Assembly: GCF_907177275.1 (NCBI RefSeq)
Contig: NZ_CAJSLV010000052.1
Location: forward strand, 1 to 64,000
Direction of reading: 5' to 3'
Length of the DNA stretch: 64,000 nt
DNA from: Actinacidiphila cocklensis
Lineage (GTDB): Bacteria; Actinomycetota; Actinomycetes; Streptomycetales; Streptomycetaceae
The notes below the pieces were generated by a model, which did not search any database, had not been told where the DNA came from, and was given only the letters and a program-made list of their open reading frames with translations. Position numbers and translations under genes: made by a program. Below, piece by piece: positions 19,207 to 29,901 of the stretch (position 1 is the first letter of the stretch; each line of letters begins with the position of its first letter).

Positions 19207-19443
19207 GTGGTCATCGGGTTCTCCATCGCCCTCATCATCTTCAGCCTGCTGCTCCTGCTGCTGGTCCTGATGCACAAGGGGAAGGGCGGCGGCCTGTCGG
19301 ACATGTTCGGCGGTGGCATGCAGTCCTCCGTCGGCGGTTCCTCGGTGGCCGAGCGCAACCTCGACCGGATCACCGTGGTGATCGGTCTGCTGTGGTTCAC
19401 GTGCATCGTCGTTCTCGGTCTGGTGATGAAGTACCAGAACTGA
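19207..19443 (+). CDS. secG: Preprotein translocase subunit SecG
   Basis: A 78-residue protein with two membrane helices (about residues 2-20 and 52-72) and the SecG-typical loop LMHKGKGGGLSDMFGGG. It is an accessory subunit of SecYEG for protein export. The GTG at 19207 has GAGAGAG upstream. Its position after tpiA is the usual Gram-positive arrangement. Confidence 0.93.
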   Translation: MVIGFSIALIIFSLLLLLLVLMHKGKGGGLSDMFGGGMQSSVGGSSVAERNLDRITVVIGLLWFTCIVVLGLVMKYQN

Positions 19444-19625
19444 GACCTGCCCTGGCTCCGCGTCCGACTCCCGCGCATCCAGGGTGAACTGACGCCTCGT
19501 CGCCACCGCGGCTTAGTATGGGAAGACGTCTTCGGGGGGCGGGTCGTGCGCCTGCCACTGGACGGCACGTAAGGTCCCCGTAAACTGGGCGATCTGGCAG
19601 CACCATCACGCAGGGAGTTACGACC

Positions 19626-19961
19626 GTGGCAAGTGGCAACGCGATCCGTGGAAGTCGGGTCGGAGCGGGGCCGATGGGAGAGGCCGAGCGCGGCGAGTCC
19701 GCGCCGCGCCTCCGCATCTCCTTCTGGTGCTCCAACGGGCACGAGACCCAGCCGAGCTTCGCCAGCGACGCGCAGATCCCGGAGACCTGGGACTGCCCCC
19801 GCTGCGGCTTCCCGGCGGGTCAGGACGAGGAGAACCCGCCGGCACCGCCGCGGACCGAGCCCTACAAGACCCACCTCGCCTACGTGCGCGAGCGGCGCTC
19901 GGCCGCCGACGGCGAGGCGATCCTCGCCGAGGCGCTGGCGAAGCTGCGCGGCGAGATCTGA
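19626..19961 (+). CDS. RbpA-family RNA polymerase-binding protein (divergent paralogue)
   Basis: A 111-residue RbpA-type protein. It has the basic N-terminal AIRGSRVG, a zinc-ribbon-like core (CSNGH, then CPRCG) and a C-terminal THLAYVRERRSAADGEAILAEAL that corresponds to the sigma-binding region. Compared with remembered S. coelicolor and M. tuberculosis RbpA, the sigma-interacting helix is clearly changed, so it may be the RbpB-like paralogue rather than the main RbpA. RbpA proteins stabilise open complexes of the principal sigma. The start is GTG 19626 with AGGGAG upstream. The context between secG and pgi does not explain the role. Confidence 0.75.
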   Translation: MASGNAIRGSRVGAGPMGEAERGESAPRLRISFWCSNGHETQPSFASDAQIPETWDCPRCGFPAGQDEENPPAPPRTEPYKTHLAYVRERRSAADGEAILAEALAKLRGEI

Positions 19962-20084
19962 CGCCAGCTGACGCAGTACGGCGGTGGACACCGCCGGGTC
20001 CGCTCCTCCAGGGTGCCGCAGCCTCGTTCCGCAGCATCATCAACTAGCGTTGATCCTGCAGCGAGGACGAGGAGAAGTGGACTG

Positions 20085-21743
20085 ATGTCCGTAACCAACA
20101 CTCAGGGCCAGAACCGTCTTGACCAGCGCCCCGAATGGCATGCGCTCGGCAAGCACCGTGAGGAAGCGGCGGGCACTCACCTGCGGGAGCTGTTCGACGC
20201 GGACCCCGGCAGGGCCGACCGTTACACCCTGCGGGTCGGAGACCTGCATCTGGACTACTCCAAGCACCTGGTGACCGACGAGACGCTGCGGCTGCTGCGC
20301 GAACTGGCGTCGGCGGCGGGCGTGTTCGAGCTGCGGGACGCGATGTTCCGCGGCGAGCGGATCAACACCACCGAGGACCGCGCGGTGCTGCACACCGCGC
20401 TGCGCGCCCCGCAGTCCGCGACGATCGAGGTCGACGGCCACAACGTGATGCTCGGCGTGCACGCGGTGCTCACCAAGATGGGGGTCTTCGCCGACCGCAT
20501 CCGCTCCGGCGAGTGGACCGGCCACACCGGCAAGCGGATCAGGAACGTCGTCAACATCGGCATCGGCGGCTCCGACCTCGGCCCCGCGATGGCCTACGAG
20601 GTGCTGCGCGCCTACACCGACCGCGACATGACGGTGCGGTTCGTCTCCAACGTGGACGGCGCCGACCTGCACGAGGCGGTACGCGACCTGGACGCGGCGG
20701 AGACGCTGTTCATCGTCGCGTCCAAGACCTTCACCACCATCGAGACCATCACCAACGCCACCTCCGCCCGGCAGTGGCTGCTCGGGCAGCTCGGCGCCGG
20801 CGACGACGCGGTGGCCAAGCACTTCGTGGCGCTGTCGACCAACGCGGAGAAGGTCACCGAGTTCGGCATCGACCCGACCAACATGTTCGAGTTCTGGGAC
20901 TGGGTCGGCGGCCGCTACTCCTTCGACTCGGCGATCGGCCTGTCGCTGATGCTGGCGATCGGCCCCGACGCCTTCCGGGAGATGCTGGCCGGCTTCCACC
21001 TGGTCGACGAGCACTTCAGGACCGCGCCGGCGGAGGAGAACGCCCCGCTGCTGCTGGGCCTGCTCGGCGTCTGGTACGGCGGCTTCCACGACGCCCAGTC
21101 GCACGCGGTGCTGCCGTACAGCCACTACCTGAGCAAGTTCACCGCGTACCTCCAGCAGTTGGACATGGAGTCCAACGGCAAGTCCGTCGACCGCGACGGC
21201 AACCCGGTGAACTGGCAGACCGGTCCTGTCGTGTGGGGCACGCCGGGGACGAACGGGCAGCACGCCTACTACCAGTTGCTGCACCAGGGCACCAAGCTCA
21301 TCCCGGCGGACTTCATCGGCTTCGCGCGACCGGTCGCCGAACTCGGCCCGCTGGCCGGGCAGCACGACCTGCTGATGGCGAACTTCTTCGCGCAGACCCA
21401 GGCGCTGGCCTTCGGCAAGACCCCCGACGAGGTCAGGGCGGAGGGCGTGCCCGAGGAGCTGGTCCCGCACAAGACCTTCCGCGGCAACCACCCGACGACG
21501 ACCATCCTGGCGAGCGAGCTGACGCCGTCGGTGCTGGGGCAGCTGATCGCGCTCTACGAGCACAAGGTCTTCGTGCAGGGCGCGATCTGGAACATCGACT
21601 CCTTCGACCAGTGGGGCGTCGAACTGGGCAAGGTCCTCGCCAAGCGCGTCGAGCCCGCCCTGACCGAGGGCGCCGACGTCCCCGGCCTCGACCCGAGCAC
21701 CACGCACCTGGTGGCCAAGTACCGCGAGCTGCGCGGCCGCTGA
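20085..21743 (+). CDS. pgi: Glucose-6-phosphate isomerase
   Basis: A 552-residue PGI of the long form. The sugar-isomerase signatures [20 protein letters not shown], the central [11 protein letters not shown] and the terminal GVELGK segment are visible. It interconverts glucose-6-phosphate and fructose-6-phosphate at the branch with the pentose-phosphate operon that follows on the opposite strand. The frame extends to 20013, but ATG 20085 has GAGGAGAAG before it. A 6-bp inverted repeat (ATCAAC-TAGC-GTTGAT, 20039-20054) precedes the RBS. Confidence 0.96.
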   Translation: MSVTNTQGQNRLDQRPEWHALGKHREEAAGTHLRELFDADPGRADRYTLRVGDLHLDYSKHLVTDETLRLLRELASAAGVFELRDAMFRGERINTTEDRAVLHTALRAPQSATIEVDGHNVMLGVHAVLTKMGVFADRIRSGEWTGHTGKRIRNVVNIGIGGSDLGPAMAYEVLRAYTDRDMTVRFVSNVDGADLHEAVRDLDAAETLFIVASKTFTTIETITNATSARQWLLGQLGAGDDAVAKHFVALSTNAEKVTEFGIDPTNMFEFWDWVGGRYSFDSAIGLSLMLAIGPDAFREMLAGFHLVDEHFRTAPAEENAPLLLGLLGVWYGGFHDAQSHAVLPYSHYLSKFTAYLQQLDMESNGKSVDRDGNPVNWQTGPVVWGTPGTNGQHAYYQLLHQGTKLIPADFIGFARPVAELGPLAGQHDLLMANFFAQTQALAFGKTPDEVRAEGVPEELVPHKTFRGNHPTTTILASELTPSVLGQLIALYEHKVFVQGAIWNIDSFDQWGVELGKVLAKRVEPALTEGADVPGLDPSTTHLVAKYRELRGR

Positions 21744-21752
21744 CCGCGCACG

Positions 21753-21785
21753 AAGGGGCGCCCCCCAGGCCGGGGGGCGCCCCTT
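21753..21785. terminator. Perfect 14-bp hairpin between convergent pgi and pgl
   Basis: AAGGGGCGCCCCCC pairs exactly with GGGGGGCGCCCCTT around a 5-nt loop and is followed by T-rich bases on both strands. A bidirectional terminator for the two convergent operons. Confidence 0.8.
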
Positions 21786-21797
21786 TCGTGTGCCGCC

Positions 21798-22586
21798 TTA
21801 CGCCGAGGCGGGCGGGTACGGCGGGTAGAGCTGGGGCGGCAGCTTGGCCGCTGCGGCGCGGTCGAGCAGCCAGAGGGTCCTGGACAGGCCCTGGGCGCCC
21901 GAGGCGGGCGCCTGGAGCTCTCCCGGGGCCGACAGGGCGAGGGCGACCGCCCCCGCCTTGTCCTCGCCCGCAGCGAGCAGCCACACCTCGTGGGCCGCGC
22001 GGATCGCCGGCAGCGTCAGCGAGATCCGGGTCGGCGGCGGCTTCGGGGAGCCGTGGACGCCGACGACCGTACGGGTCTGCTCGCGCACCGCGGGGTGCTC
22101 GGGGAAGAGCGAGGCGACATGGGTGTCGGGCCCGACGCCGAGCATCAGCACGTCGAAGGCCGGCACCCGGCCGTGGTCGCCGGGTTCCGCGGCGGCGGCC
22201 AGCTCGGCCGCGTAGGCCTCCGCCGCCGCCTCCACGTCGGAGCCGTAGGGACCGTCGGACGCCGCCATCGGATGGACCCTGGCCGGGTCCAGCGGGACGG
22301 CGTCCAGCAGCGCCGCGGCCTGCGTGACATTGCGCTCGGGGTCGCCGTCCGGCAGGAACCGCTCGTCGCCCCACCACACGTCCAGCCGCGCCCAGTCCAC
22401 CGCGTCACGCGCGGGGGACTCGGCGAGCGCGGCCAGCAGCGCGTTGCCGTTGCGCCCGCCGGTGAGCACCACCGAGGCGGCGCCCCTGGCGGCCTGGGCG
22501 TCCACGATCCTCGTGATCAGCCGGGCCGCAGCGGCGCGCGCCATCAGTTCCTTGTCCCGGTGGACGACCACCTGGGGGGTGCTCAC
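21798..22586 (-). CDS. pgl: 6-phosphogluconolactonase
   Basis: A 262-residue DevB-type lactonase with SVVLTGGRNGNALLAAL and WWGDERFLPDGDPERN, followed by MLGVGPDTHVASLFP. It hydrolyses 6-phosphogluconolactone, the product of Zwf. The GTG at 22586 overlaps the opcA stop by 4 nt (GTGA). It is the last gene of the minus-strand pentose-phosphate operon tkt-tal-zwf-opcA-pgl. Confidence 0.93.
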   Translation of the reverse strand: MSTPQVVVHRDKELMARAAAARLITRIVDAQAARGAASVVLTGGRNGNALLAALAESPARDAVDWARLDVWWGDERFLPDGDPERNVTQAAALLDAVPLDPARVHPMAASDGPYGSDVEAAAEAYAAELAAAAEPGDHGRVPAFDVLMLGVGPDTHVASLFPEHPAVREQTRTVVGVHGSPKPPPTRISLTLPAIRAAHEVWLLAAGEDKAGAVALALSAPGELQAPASGAQGLSRTLWLLDRAAAAKLPPQLYPPYPPASA

Positions 22587-23620
22587 TTCGACGTCGCCGC
22601 CTTGCCTCCCGAGGCCGCCTTCTTCGCGGCCGGAGGTGTGGCGCGGGCCGCGGCGGTCGGGCCGCCGTCGTCCGTGCCCTTGCCGCTCCTGGCGGTGCTG
22701 ACCAGGTGCTTGACCCCGTACTGCACCGTGGCGCGGTATATGTCGTCGGGGTCGAGCCTGCGCAGCTCCTCCGCGATCAGCTCGGCGGTCTCCCGCCGCT
22801 TGAGCGCCACGTGCCGGTCGGGCTGCCCGGGCACCGACAGCTCGGCGAGCCGGCCGTCGGAGCGGTCCAGGCAGATGTCGCCGTCGCCGGTGACCAGCCG
22901 CACCGCGGTGATGCCGGGGCCGTCGGAGACCTTCCGCTCCACCTCGACGCCCAGCCGGTCGGCGAGCCACAGCGCGAGCAGTTCGGTGCTCGCGTTGTAC
23001 GCCTCGCCCTCGACGGCCGCCGCGGTGATCGTGGAGTGCTTCTGGTCCAGGGCCGCCGCCAGCATGGAGCGCCACGGGGTGAGCCGTGTCCAGGCCAGGT
23101 CCGTGTCACCGGGGGTGTAGCCATCGGCGCGCACCACGAGCGAGCCGACCGGGTCCTCGGCCGACGACGCGTCGGTGATACGGCGCTGGGCGAGCCGCCC
23201 CAGCGGGTCCGTACCGGCCTTCTCCGGCGCCTGGTCGGGCCACCAGCACACGACGGGGGCGTCCGGCAGCAGCAGCGGCAGCACGACGGACTCGGCGTGG
23301 TTGGCCAGCTCGCCGTGCATGCGCAGCACCACGGTCTCGCCGGTGCCCGCCTCGTCGCCCACCACGACCTCGGCGTCCAGCCGGGCGCCGGCCCGCTCCC
23401 TGGGGGAGCGGCCGGGCCGCTTGATGACGGCGAGGATGCGCGAGGGGTGCTCCCTCGACGCCTCGTGCGCCGCCTTCAGCGCGTCGTAGGCGCTGCCCTC
23501 GTCGGTGACGATGACCAGGGTCAGCACCATCCCGACCGCGGGGGTGCCGATGGCCCGCCGGGCGTCGATCAGCCCGGTGTTGATGCGTGCGGACGTGGTG
23601 TCCGTGAGATCGATCTTCAT
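22583..23620 (-). CDS. opcA: Glucose-6-phosphate dehydrogenase assembly protein OpcA
   Basis: A 345-residue OpcA, an actinobacterial and cyanobacterial protein needed for full activity of Zwf; recent family knowledge links it to redox control of the enzyme. Conserved segments include SRILAVIKRPG, LPLLLPDAPVVCWWPDQAP and the WRSMLAAALDQ helix. The last 30 residues are Ala/Lys-rich and likely disordered. The start ATG overlaps the zwf stop (ATGA). Confidence 0.93.
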   Translation of the reverse strand: MKIDLTDTTSARINTGLIDARRAIGTPAVGMVLTLVIVTDEGSAYDALKAAHEASREHPSRILAVIKRPGRSPRERAGARLDAEVVVGDEAGTGETVVLRMHGELANHAESVVLPLLLPDAPVVCWWPDQAPEKAGTDPLGRLAQRRITDASSAEDPVGSLVVRADGYTPGDTDLAWTRLTPWRSMLAAALDQKHSTITAAAVEGEAYNASTELLALWLADRLGVEVERKVSDGPGITAVRLVTGDGDICLDRSDGRLAELSVPGQPDRHVALKRRETAELIAEELRRLDPDDIYRATVQYGVKHLVSTARSGKGTDDGGPTAAARATPPAAKKAASGGKAATSK

Positions 23621-25158
23621 GGCCGGCGCCAGCTCCTGCCGTCTCGTGCGAGCATCTCGTCCGCCTCGGCCGGTCCCCACGTGCCGGACGCGTACTGGGC
23701 GGGCTTGCCGTGCTTGTCCCAGTAGGCCTCGATCGGGTCGAGGATGGTCCAGGACAGCTCGACTTCCTGATGCCTCGGGAAGAGGTTCGCGTCGCCGAGC
23801 AGCACGTCGAGGATCAGCCGCTCGTACGCCTCGGGGCTGGACTCGGTGAAGGACTCCCCGTAGGCGAAGTCCATCGTCACGTCCCGCACCTCGGTGGAGG
23901 TGCCCGGTACCTTGGAGCCGAACCGCACGGTGACGCCCTCGTCCGGCTGCACCCGGATGACCAGGGCGTTCTGCCCCAGCTCCTCGGTCGCCCCGGACTC
24001 GAAGGGCAGATACGGCGCCCGCTTGAAGATCACCGCGATCTCGGTGACCCGGCGGCCCAGGCGCTTGCCGGTGCGCAGGTAGAACGGCACCCCGGCCCAG
24101 CGGCGGTTGTTGATCTCCAGCTTGATCGCCGCGTAGGTGTCGGTCTTGGACTTGGGGTCGATGCCGTCCTCCTCCAGGTAGCCGAGCACCTCCTCGCCGC
24201 CCTGCCAGGCGTGCGCGTACTGCCCGCGCACGGTGTGCTTGCCGAGGTCGTCGGGCAGCTGGACGGCGCCCAGCACCTTGAGCTTCTCCGCGGTCAGCGC
24301 CTTGGGGTGGAAGGAGCCGGGCTCCTCCATCGCGGTCAGCGCCAGCAGCTGGAGCAGGTGGTTCTGGATCACGTCGCGGGCCGCGCCGATGCCGTCGTAG
24401 TAGCCGGCCCGGCCGCCGATGCCGATGTCCTCGGCCATCGTGATCTGCACGTGGTCGACGTACGAGCGGTTCCAGATCGGCTCGTACATCGTGTTGGCGA
24501 AGCGCAGCGCCAGGATGTTCTGGACCGTCTCCTTGCCCAGGTAGTGGTCGATCCTGAAGACCTCGTTGGGCGGGAAGACGTCGTGCACGATCCGGTTGAG
24601 GTCCTGCGCGCTGGCCAGGTCGTGGCCGAACGGCTTCTCGATGACGGCACGCCGCCACGAGTCGCCGGTGCCCTGCGACAGGCCGTGCTTCTTGAGCTGC
24701 TGGACCACGTTCGGGAAGAACTTCGGCGGCACCGACAGGTAGAAGGCGAAGTTGCCGCCCGTACCGCGGGCCTTGTCCAGCTCCTCGATGGTCGACTTCA
24801 GCGTCTCGAACGCCGTGTCGTCGTCGAAGTCGCCCTGCACGAAGCGGCAGCCCTCGGCCAGCTGCTGCCACACCTCCTCGCGGAAGGGGGTGCGCGCGTG
24901 CTCCTTGACCGCGTCGTGCACTTCCTGCGCGAAGTCCTCGTTCTCCCAGCTCCTGCGGGCGAAGCCGACCAGGGCGAAGCCCGGCGGCAGCAGCCCGCGG
25001 TTGGCCAGGTCGTACACCGCCGGCATCAGCTTCTTGCGCGACAGGTCACCGGTGACGCCGAAGATGATCAGCCCCGAGGGGCCGGCGATCCGCGGCAGCC
25101 GGCGGTCGAGCGGGTCCCGCAGCGGATTGCTGCCGCGGTCCGGTGTTTCTGTGCTCAC
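23617..25158 (-). CDS. zwf: Glucose-6-phosphate 1-dehydrogenase
   Basis: A 513-residue Zwf. The N-terminal FGVTGDLSRKKLMPAVYDL is the NADP site, RIDHYLGKETVQN holds the catalytic His and Lys, and the C-terminal half is the standard dimer domain. It is the first oxidative step of the pentose-phosphate pathway. The start is GTG 25158, 1 nt after the tal stop. It is flanked by opcA, its assembly factor. Confidence 0.96.
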   Translation of the reverse strand: MSTETPDRGSNPLRDPLDRRLPRIAGPSGLIIFGVTGDLSRKKLMPAVYDLANRGLLPPGFALVGFARRSWENEDFAQEVHDAVKEHARTPFREEVWQQLAEGCRFVQGDFDDDTAFETLKSTIEELDKARGTGGNFAFYLSVPPKFFPNVVQQLKKHGLSQGTGDSWRRAVIEKPFGHDLASAQDLNRIVHDVFPPNEVFRIDHYLGKETVQNILALRFANTMYEPIWNRSYVDHVQITMAEDIGIGGRAGYYDGIGAARDVIQNHLLQLLALTAMEEPGSFHPKALTAEKLKVLGAVQLPDDLGKHTVRGQYAHAWQGGEEVLGYLEEDGIDPKSKTDTYAAIKLEINNRRWAGVPFYLRTGKRLGRRVTEIAVIFKRAPYLPFESGATEELGQNALVIRVQPDEGVTVRFGSKVPGTSTEVRDVTMDFAYGESFTESSPEAYERLILDVLLGDANLFPRHQEVELSWTILDPIEAYWDKHGKPAQYASGTWGPAEADEMLARDGRSWRRP

Positions 25159-25159
25159 C

Positions 25160-26278
25160 TCAGGCCTCCGAAGGAGCGAGCCGTTCGAGTTCCGCCTTGG
25201 TGGAGTCCAGCAGCTCGTTCCAGGCCGCCTCGAACTTCTCGACGCCCTCGTCCTCCAGCAGCTGGACGACGTCGTCGTACGAGATACCGAGCGCCTCGAT
25301 GGCGTCCAGTTCTGCCCGCGACTGCTCGTAGGTGCCGCGGATCGTGTCGCCGGTGACCGTGCCGTTCTCGGCGGTGGCCTCCAGGGTCGCCTCGGGCATC
25401 GTGTTCACCGTGTTCGGCGCGACCAGCTCGGTGACGTACAGCGTCGAGGGGTAGGCCGGGTCCTTGACGCCGGTCGAGGCCCACAGCGGGCGCTGCTTGT
25501 TCGCGCCGGACTTCTCCAGGGCCAGCCAGCGGTCGGAGGAGAAGACCTCCTCGTAGGCCTGGTAGGCCAGCCGCGCGTTGGCGACGGCCGCCTTGCCCTT
25601 GAGTGCCTTGGCCTCGGTGGTGCCGATCTTCTCCAGCCGCTTGTCGATCTCGGTGTCCACCCGGGACACGAAGAAGGACGCGACCGAGTGGATCCGCGAC
25701 AGGTCCAGGCCGCCCGCCTTGGCCTTCTCCAAGCCGGTCAGGTAGGCGTCCATGACCTCGCGGTAGCGCGCGAGGGAGAAGATCAGCGTGACGTTGACGC
25801 TGATGCCGCGCCCTGTGACGTCGGCGATGGCCGGCAGGCCCGCCTTGGTCGCCGGGATCTTGATCAGCGTGTTCGGCCGGTCCACCAGCCAGGCCAGCTG
25901 CTTGGCCTCGGCGATGGTCGCCCGGGTGTTGTGCGCCAGGCGCGGGTCCACCTCGATGGAGACCCGGCCGTCCTGGCCGTCGGTGGCGTCGAAGACCGGG
26001 CGGAAGATGTCCGCCGCGTCCCGCACGTCGGCGGTGGTGATCATCCGCACCGCCTCGTCGGGCGTCAGACCGCGCGAGGCGAGGTCGGCGACCTGCGGGT
26101 CGTACAGCGCGTCGCCGACGATCGCCTTCTGGAAGATCGACGGGTTGGTGGTGGCGCCGACGACGTGCTGCTGGTCGATCAGCTCGGCCAGGTTCCCCGT
26201 CGTGATGCGCCTGCGGGACATGTCGTCCAGCCAGATCGCGACGCCTTCGTCGGAGAGGCGCTTGAGTGCGTCTGTCAT
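25160..26278 (-). CDS. tal: Transaldolase
   Basis: A 372-residue transaldolase with the Schiff-base region ([13 protein letters not shown]), N-terminal [13 protein letters not shown] and [13 protein letters not shown]. It transfers dihydroxyacetone units between sugar phosphates. Its length matches the long actinobacterial form. ATG 26278 has AGGAG about 10 nt upstream. It lies 35 nt after tkt. Confidence 0.95.
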   Translation of the reverse strand: MTDALKRLSDEGVAIWLDDMSRRRITTGNLAELIDQQHVVGATTNPSIFQKAIVGDALYDPQVADLASRGLTPDEAVRMITTADVRDAADIFRPVFDATDGQDGRVSIEVDPRLAHNTRATIAEAKQLAWLVDRPNTLIKIPATKAGLPAIADVTGRGISVNVTLIFSLARYREVMDAYLTGLEKAKAGGLDLSRIHSVASFFVSRVDTEIDKRLEKIGTTEAKALKGKAAVANARLAYQAYEEVFSSDRWLALEKSGANKQRPLWASTGVKDPAYPSTLYVTELVAPNTVNTMPEATLEATAENGTVTGDTIRGTYEQSRAELDAIEALGISYDDVVQLLEDEGVEKFEAAWNELLDSTKAELERLAPSEA

Positions 26279-26313
26279 GAGAGTTGCATCTCCTGATGTG
26301 TCGTGTACCTGCG

Positions 26314-28401
26314 TCAGCGATCAGCGGCGGCGAGAGATTCCCGCGCCGCGGCGGCCACCGCCTCCGCGGTGAACCCGAACTCGCGGAAGAGCACCTTGGC
26401 GTCGGCCGAGGCACCGAAGTGCTCAAGGCTCACGATGCGTCCCGCGTCACCCACGTAGCGGTGCCAGGTCAGCCCGATGCCGGCCTCCACCGCGACCCGG
26501 GCCTTCACCGAGGGCGGCAGCACGCCGTCCCGGTAGGCCTGGTCCTGCTCCTCGAACCACTCCACGCACGGCATCGACACCACGCGGGTGGGGATGCCGG
26601 CGGCCTGCAGGTCGTCGCGGGCGGCCACGGCGAGCTGCACCTCGGAGCCGGTGCCGATCAGGACGACCTGGGCGGGACCGCCCTCCGCCTCGAACAGCAC
26701 GTAGCCGCCGCGCGCCGCGTCCTGGTTGCGCTCGTACACCGGCACGCCCTGCCGGGTGAGCGCCAGGCCGTGCGGGGCGCCCTTGCCGAACTCCTTGGTC
26801 CAGCGCTTCTGGATCTCCTGCCAGGCCACGACCGTCTCGTTGGCGTCCGCGGGACGGACCACGTTGAGACCGGGGATGGCACGCAGCGACGCCAGGTGCT
26901 CCACCGGCTGGTGCGTCGGGCCGTCCTCGCCCAGGCCGATCGAGTCGTGCGTCCACACGTACGTCACCGGCAGGTGCATCAGCGCGGACAGCCGTACCGC
27001 GTTGCGCATGTAGTCGGAGAAGACCAGGAACGTACCGCCGTAGACCCGGGTGTTGCCGTGCAGCGTGATCCCGTTCATCTCGGCGGCCATCGAGTGCTCG
27101 CGGATGCCGAAGTGGATCGTGCGGCCGTAAGGGTGCGCGCCCGGCAGCGGGTTGCCCTCGGGCAGGAACGACGAGGTCTTGTCGATCGTGGTGTTGTTCG
27201 AGCCCGCAAGGTCGGCGGAGCCGCCCCACAGCTCGGGCACGACGGCGCCCAGCGCCTCCAGGATCTTGCCGGACGCGGCCCTGGTGGCCAGCGACGAGCC
27301 GACCTCGAACTGCGGCAGGTGCGACTCCCAGCCGGCGGGCAGCTCGGCGGCGGCGATCCGGTCGAAGATCGCGGCGCGCTCCGGGTTGGCGGTGCGCCAC
27401 GCTGAGAAGGACTTCTCCCAGGCCGACTTGGCCTCGCGGCCGCGGTCGCCGACCGCACGGGTGTGCGCGATGACCTCGTCGGACACCTCGAAGTGCTGCT
27501 CGGGGTCGAAGCCCAGCACCTGCTTGGTGGCGCGGATCTCGTCCTCGCCCAGCGCCGAGCCGTGCGCGGCCTCGGTGTTCTGCGCGTGCGGGGCCGGCCA
27601 CGCGATGATCGAGCGGGCCGCGATGAAGGACGGCCTCTCGGTTTCCGCCTTCGCGGCGAGCAGCGCCTCGTACAGCGCCTGCGGGTCGAGGTCGCCGTTG
27701 GGCAGCGGCGCGACGCGCTGCACGTGCCAGCCGTACGCCTCGTAGCGCTTGACGGTGTCCTCGGACACCGCGGTCTCGGTGTCGCCCTCGATGGAGATGT
27801 GGTTGTCGTCCCACAGCAGCACCAGGTTGCCGAGCTTCTGGTGGCCGGCCAGCGAGGACGCCTCCGCGGAGATGCCCTCCTGCAGGCAGCCGTCGCCGGC
27901 GATCGCCCAGATGGTGTGGTCGAAGGGCGAGGTGCCCGCTGCGGCGTCCGGGTCGAACAGGCCGCGCTCGTAGCGGGCGGCCATCGCCATGCCCACCGCG
28001 TTCGCGACACCCTGGCCCAGCGGGCCCGTGGTGGTCTCGACGCCGGTGGTGTGGCCGTACTCGGGGTGCCCCGGGGTGCGCGAACCCCAGGTGCGGAAGC
28101 TCTTCAGGTCGTCCAGCTCAAGGCCGTACCCGGCCAGGTAGAGCTGGGTGTAGAGAGTCAGGCTGCTGTGGCCCGCCGAGAGCACGAAGCGGTCGCGCCC
28201 GGTCCAGTCGGCGTCCGCGGGGTCGTGCCGCATGACCTTCTGGAACAGCAGGTATGCGGCGGGGGCCAGGCTCATCGCCGTGCCGGGGTGGCCGTTGCCG
28301 ACCCTCTGCACGGAGTCCATGGCCAGGACGCGGGCGGTGTCGACGGCCCGCCTGTCCAGATCGGTCCACTCAAGGTCTGCGGTGGTCGGCTGCTTGCTCA
28401 C
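26314..28401 (-). CDS. tkt: Transketolase
   Basis: A 695-residue thiamine-diphosphate transketolase. [18 protein letters not shown] is near the N-terminus, [13 protein letters not shown] the ThDP/Mg motif, [10 protein letters not shown] the catalytic Glu region, and a C-terminal regulatory domain ends in [15 protein letters not shown]. It starts at GTG 28401 and heads the pentose-phosphate operon, divergent from ctaB. Confidence 0.96.
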   Translation of the reverse strand: MSKQPTTADLEWTDLDRRAVDTARVLAMDSVQRVGNGHPGTAMSLAPAAYLLFQKVMRHDPADADWTGRDRFVLSAGHSSLTLYTQLYLAGYGLELDDLKSFRTWGSRTPGHPEYGHTTGVETTTGPLGQGVANAVGMAMAARYERGLFDPDAAAGTSPFDHTIWAIAGDGCLQEGISAEASSLAGHQKLGNLVLLWDDNHISIEGDTETAVSEDTVKRYEAYGWHVQRVAPLPNGDLDPQALYEALLAAKAETERPSFIAARSIIAWPAPHAQNTEAAHGSALGEDEIRATKQVLGFDPEQHFEVSDEVIAHTRAVGDRGREAKSAWEKSFSAWRTANPERAAIFDRIAAAELPAGWESHLPQFEVGSSLATRAASGKILEALGAVVPELWGGSADLAGSNNTTIDKTSSFLPEGNPLPGAHPYGRTIHFGIREHSMAAEMNGITLHGNTRVYGGTFLVFSDYMRNAVRLSALMHLPVTYVWTHDSIGLGEDGPTHQPVEHLASLRAIPGLNVVRPADANETVVAWQEIQKRWTKEFGKGAPHGLALTRQGVPVYERNQDAARGGYVLFEAEGGPAQVVLIGTGSEVQLAVAARDDLQAAGIPTRVVSMPCVEWFEEQDQAYRDGVLPPSVKARVAVEAGIGLTWHRYVGDAGRIVSLEHFGASADAKVLFREFGFTAEAVAAAARESLAAADR

Positions 28402-28716
28402 CCTGGGTCAGGGCTCCTCTCAACAAAAACGTCGAAATGCGCCGGTGACGAGGTGCCTACCCGACACGGCTGAGCCTACCGTCGTGTGCGTGCACCTTTT
28501 CGATCCTGCCCTTGTACGTCCGTATTCGCCTCCCGAATGCCGTTAACTCCTGGTGGACGGGGGCCGGGCAACACGATCCACCCCCGGAGGCGGACGGGGT
28601 ATTCCCTGCGTCTAGAGTGGCGTGGTACGCGCAGGCCGCACCGTGGCCCGGTCGCCCGGTGCAACCGGCGGCCAGGTGCTTGGCGACCTGCTTGACTCAT
28701 CTCTCTTGGGGTGTTC
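28402..28716. promoter_or_regulatory. tkt/ctaB divergent promoter region
   Basis: A 315-nt region without a gene. It includes an A-rich patch near the tkt start, a TAGAGT box (28613-28618) that could be the ctaB -10, and TTGGGGTG before the ctaB GTG. No convincing -35 boxes, inverted repeats or RNA genes were recognised. Confidence 0.4.
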
Positions 28717-29661
28717 GTGACGGCCGTCGAATCCCGACCCGCAGGGGTCATCGGGACGGGCTCAGGTCATCGGCCGCTGCAGGCCCGTGTCATGGGGTTC
28801 GTGGCACTGACCAAACCGCGCATCATCGAGCTGCTGCTCATCACGACGGTTCCGGTGATGTTCCTGGCGGCCGGCGGGGTTCCCGACCTGTGGCTGGTGC
28901 TGGCGACCGTGGTCGGCGGCTACCTGTCGGCGGGCGGTGCGAACGCGCTCAACATGTACATCGACCGCGACATCGACGCGCTGATGCACCGCACCGAGCA
29001 GCGGCCGCTGGTCACCGGGCTCGTCTCGCCGCGCGAGGGCCTGGTCTTCGGCATCACGCTGTCGGTGGTGTCCACGGTGTGGTTCGCGGTGCTGGTCAAC
29101 CCGCTGTCCGCGGGCCTGTCGCTGACCGCGATCCTCTACTACGTCTTCGTCTACACCCTCGGCCTCAAGCGCCGCACCGCCCAGAACATCGTGTGGGGCG
29201 GTGTCGCGGGCTGCCTGCAGGTCTTCATCGGCTGGTCCGCGGTGCGCAACGAGCTGGCCTGGGCGCCCTTCGTGCTCTTCCTGGTCCTCTTCTTCTGGAC
29301 GCCGCCGCACTACTGGCCGCTGTCGATGAAGGTCAAGGACGACTACGAGCGGGTCGGCGTGCCGATGCTCCCGGTGGTCGCGGGCAACCAGGTGGTCGCC
29401 CGGCAGATCGTCCTCTACAGCTGGGTGATGGTCCTGACCTCGCTCACCCTGTGGTGGCCGCTGGGCGAGACCTCCTGGTTCTACCCCCTGGTGGCGGTGG
29501 CCCTCGGCGGCTTCTGGCTCAAGGAGGCGCACGGGCTGCACGCCCGGGCGAAGGCCGGGGTGACCGGCCCGAAGCTCAAGGAGATGCGGCTCTTCCACTG
29601 GTCGATCACCTACGCCACGCTCCTCTTCGTCGCCGTGGCGATCGACCCCTTCCTGCACTAG
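28717..29661 (+). CDS. ctaB: Protoheme IX farnesyltransferase (heme O synthase)
   Basis: A 314-residue UbiA-superfamily prenyltransferase with about nine membrane helices. The prenyl-diphosphate motif [19 protein letters not shown] and the second aspartate region [12 protein letters not shown] are intact. It adds farnesyl to heme b for cytochrome oxidase. GTG 28717 is preferred over GTG 28711 because GGGGTG is then at a workable distance. ctaA, the next enzyme of the pathway, lies 1.6 kb further on in the opposite direction. Confidence 0.94.
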   Translation: MTAVESRPAGVIGTGSGHRPLQARVMGFVALTKPRIIELLLITTVPVMFLAAGGVPDLWLVLATVVGGYLSAGGANALNMYIDRDIDALMHRTEQRPLVTGLVSPREGLVFGITLSVVSTVWFAVLVNPLSAGLSLTAILYYVFVYTLGLKRRTAQNIVWGGVAGCLQVFIGWSAVRNELAWAPFVLFLVLFFWTPPHYWPLSMKVKDDYERVGVPMLPVVAGNQVVARQIVLYSWVMVLTSLTLWWPLGETSWFYPLVAVALGGFWLKEAHGLHARAKAGVTGPKLKEMRLFHWSITYATLLFVAVAIDPFLH

Positions 29662-29754
29662 CCCCTGCGGGCGGCTTCACGGGTGCCCGCTGCGTCGGGC
29701 GGTGCTCTTCAGGGGCGCGAGGAGCCCCGCGCTCAGCCGGCCACCGGCGGGTGG

Positions 29755-29866
29755 TCCGGATCGAACCGAACAGCCCCCTTTCGGACGGTGACGGCGTGCA
29801 GCCCGTCGACGGCTGGTCGCGCAGTTCCGCCCCCCGAGCTTCACCTGGGGGTGCCCCCGGGGGTTG
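29755..29866 (+). repeat. Dispersed intergenic repeat, copy a
   Basis: The core GCGCAGTTCCGCCCCC(C), then AGCTTC-ACCTGGGGGT-CCCCC, spans 29819-29863. An upstream segment with GGTCCGG and ACCGAACAGCC is shared with the copy at 61.2 kb. The GGGGG/CCCCC blocks can pair. Orientation is the same as copy d and opposite to b and c. Confidence 0.7.
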
Positions 29867-29901
29867 CTGCCCCGAACGCTACTCGCGGGTAGCATGCCCC
29901 C

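Noticed and set aside
19501-19625. Possible SigR (GGAAT-N18-GTT) promoter for the RbpA-family gene
   Set aside because: GGAAG followed at about 17 nt by GTC is the closest match; two key bases differ and the spacing is off.
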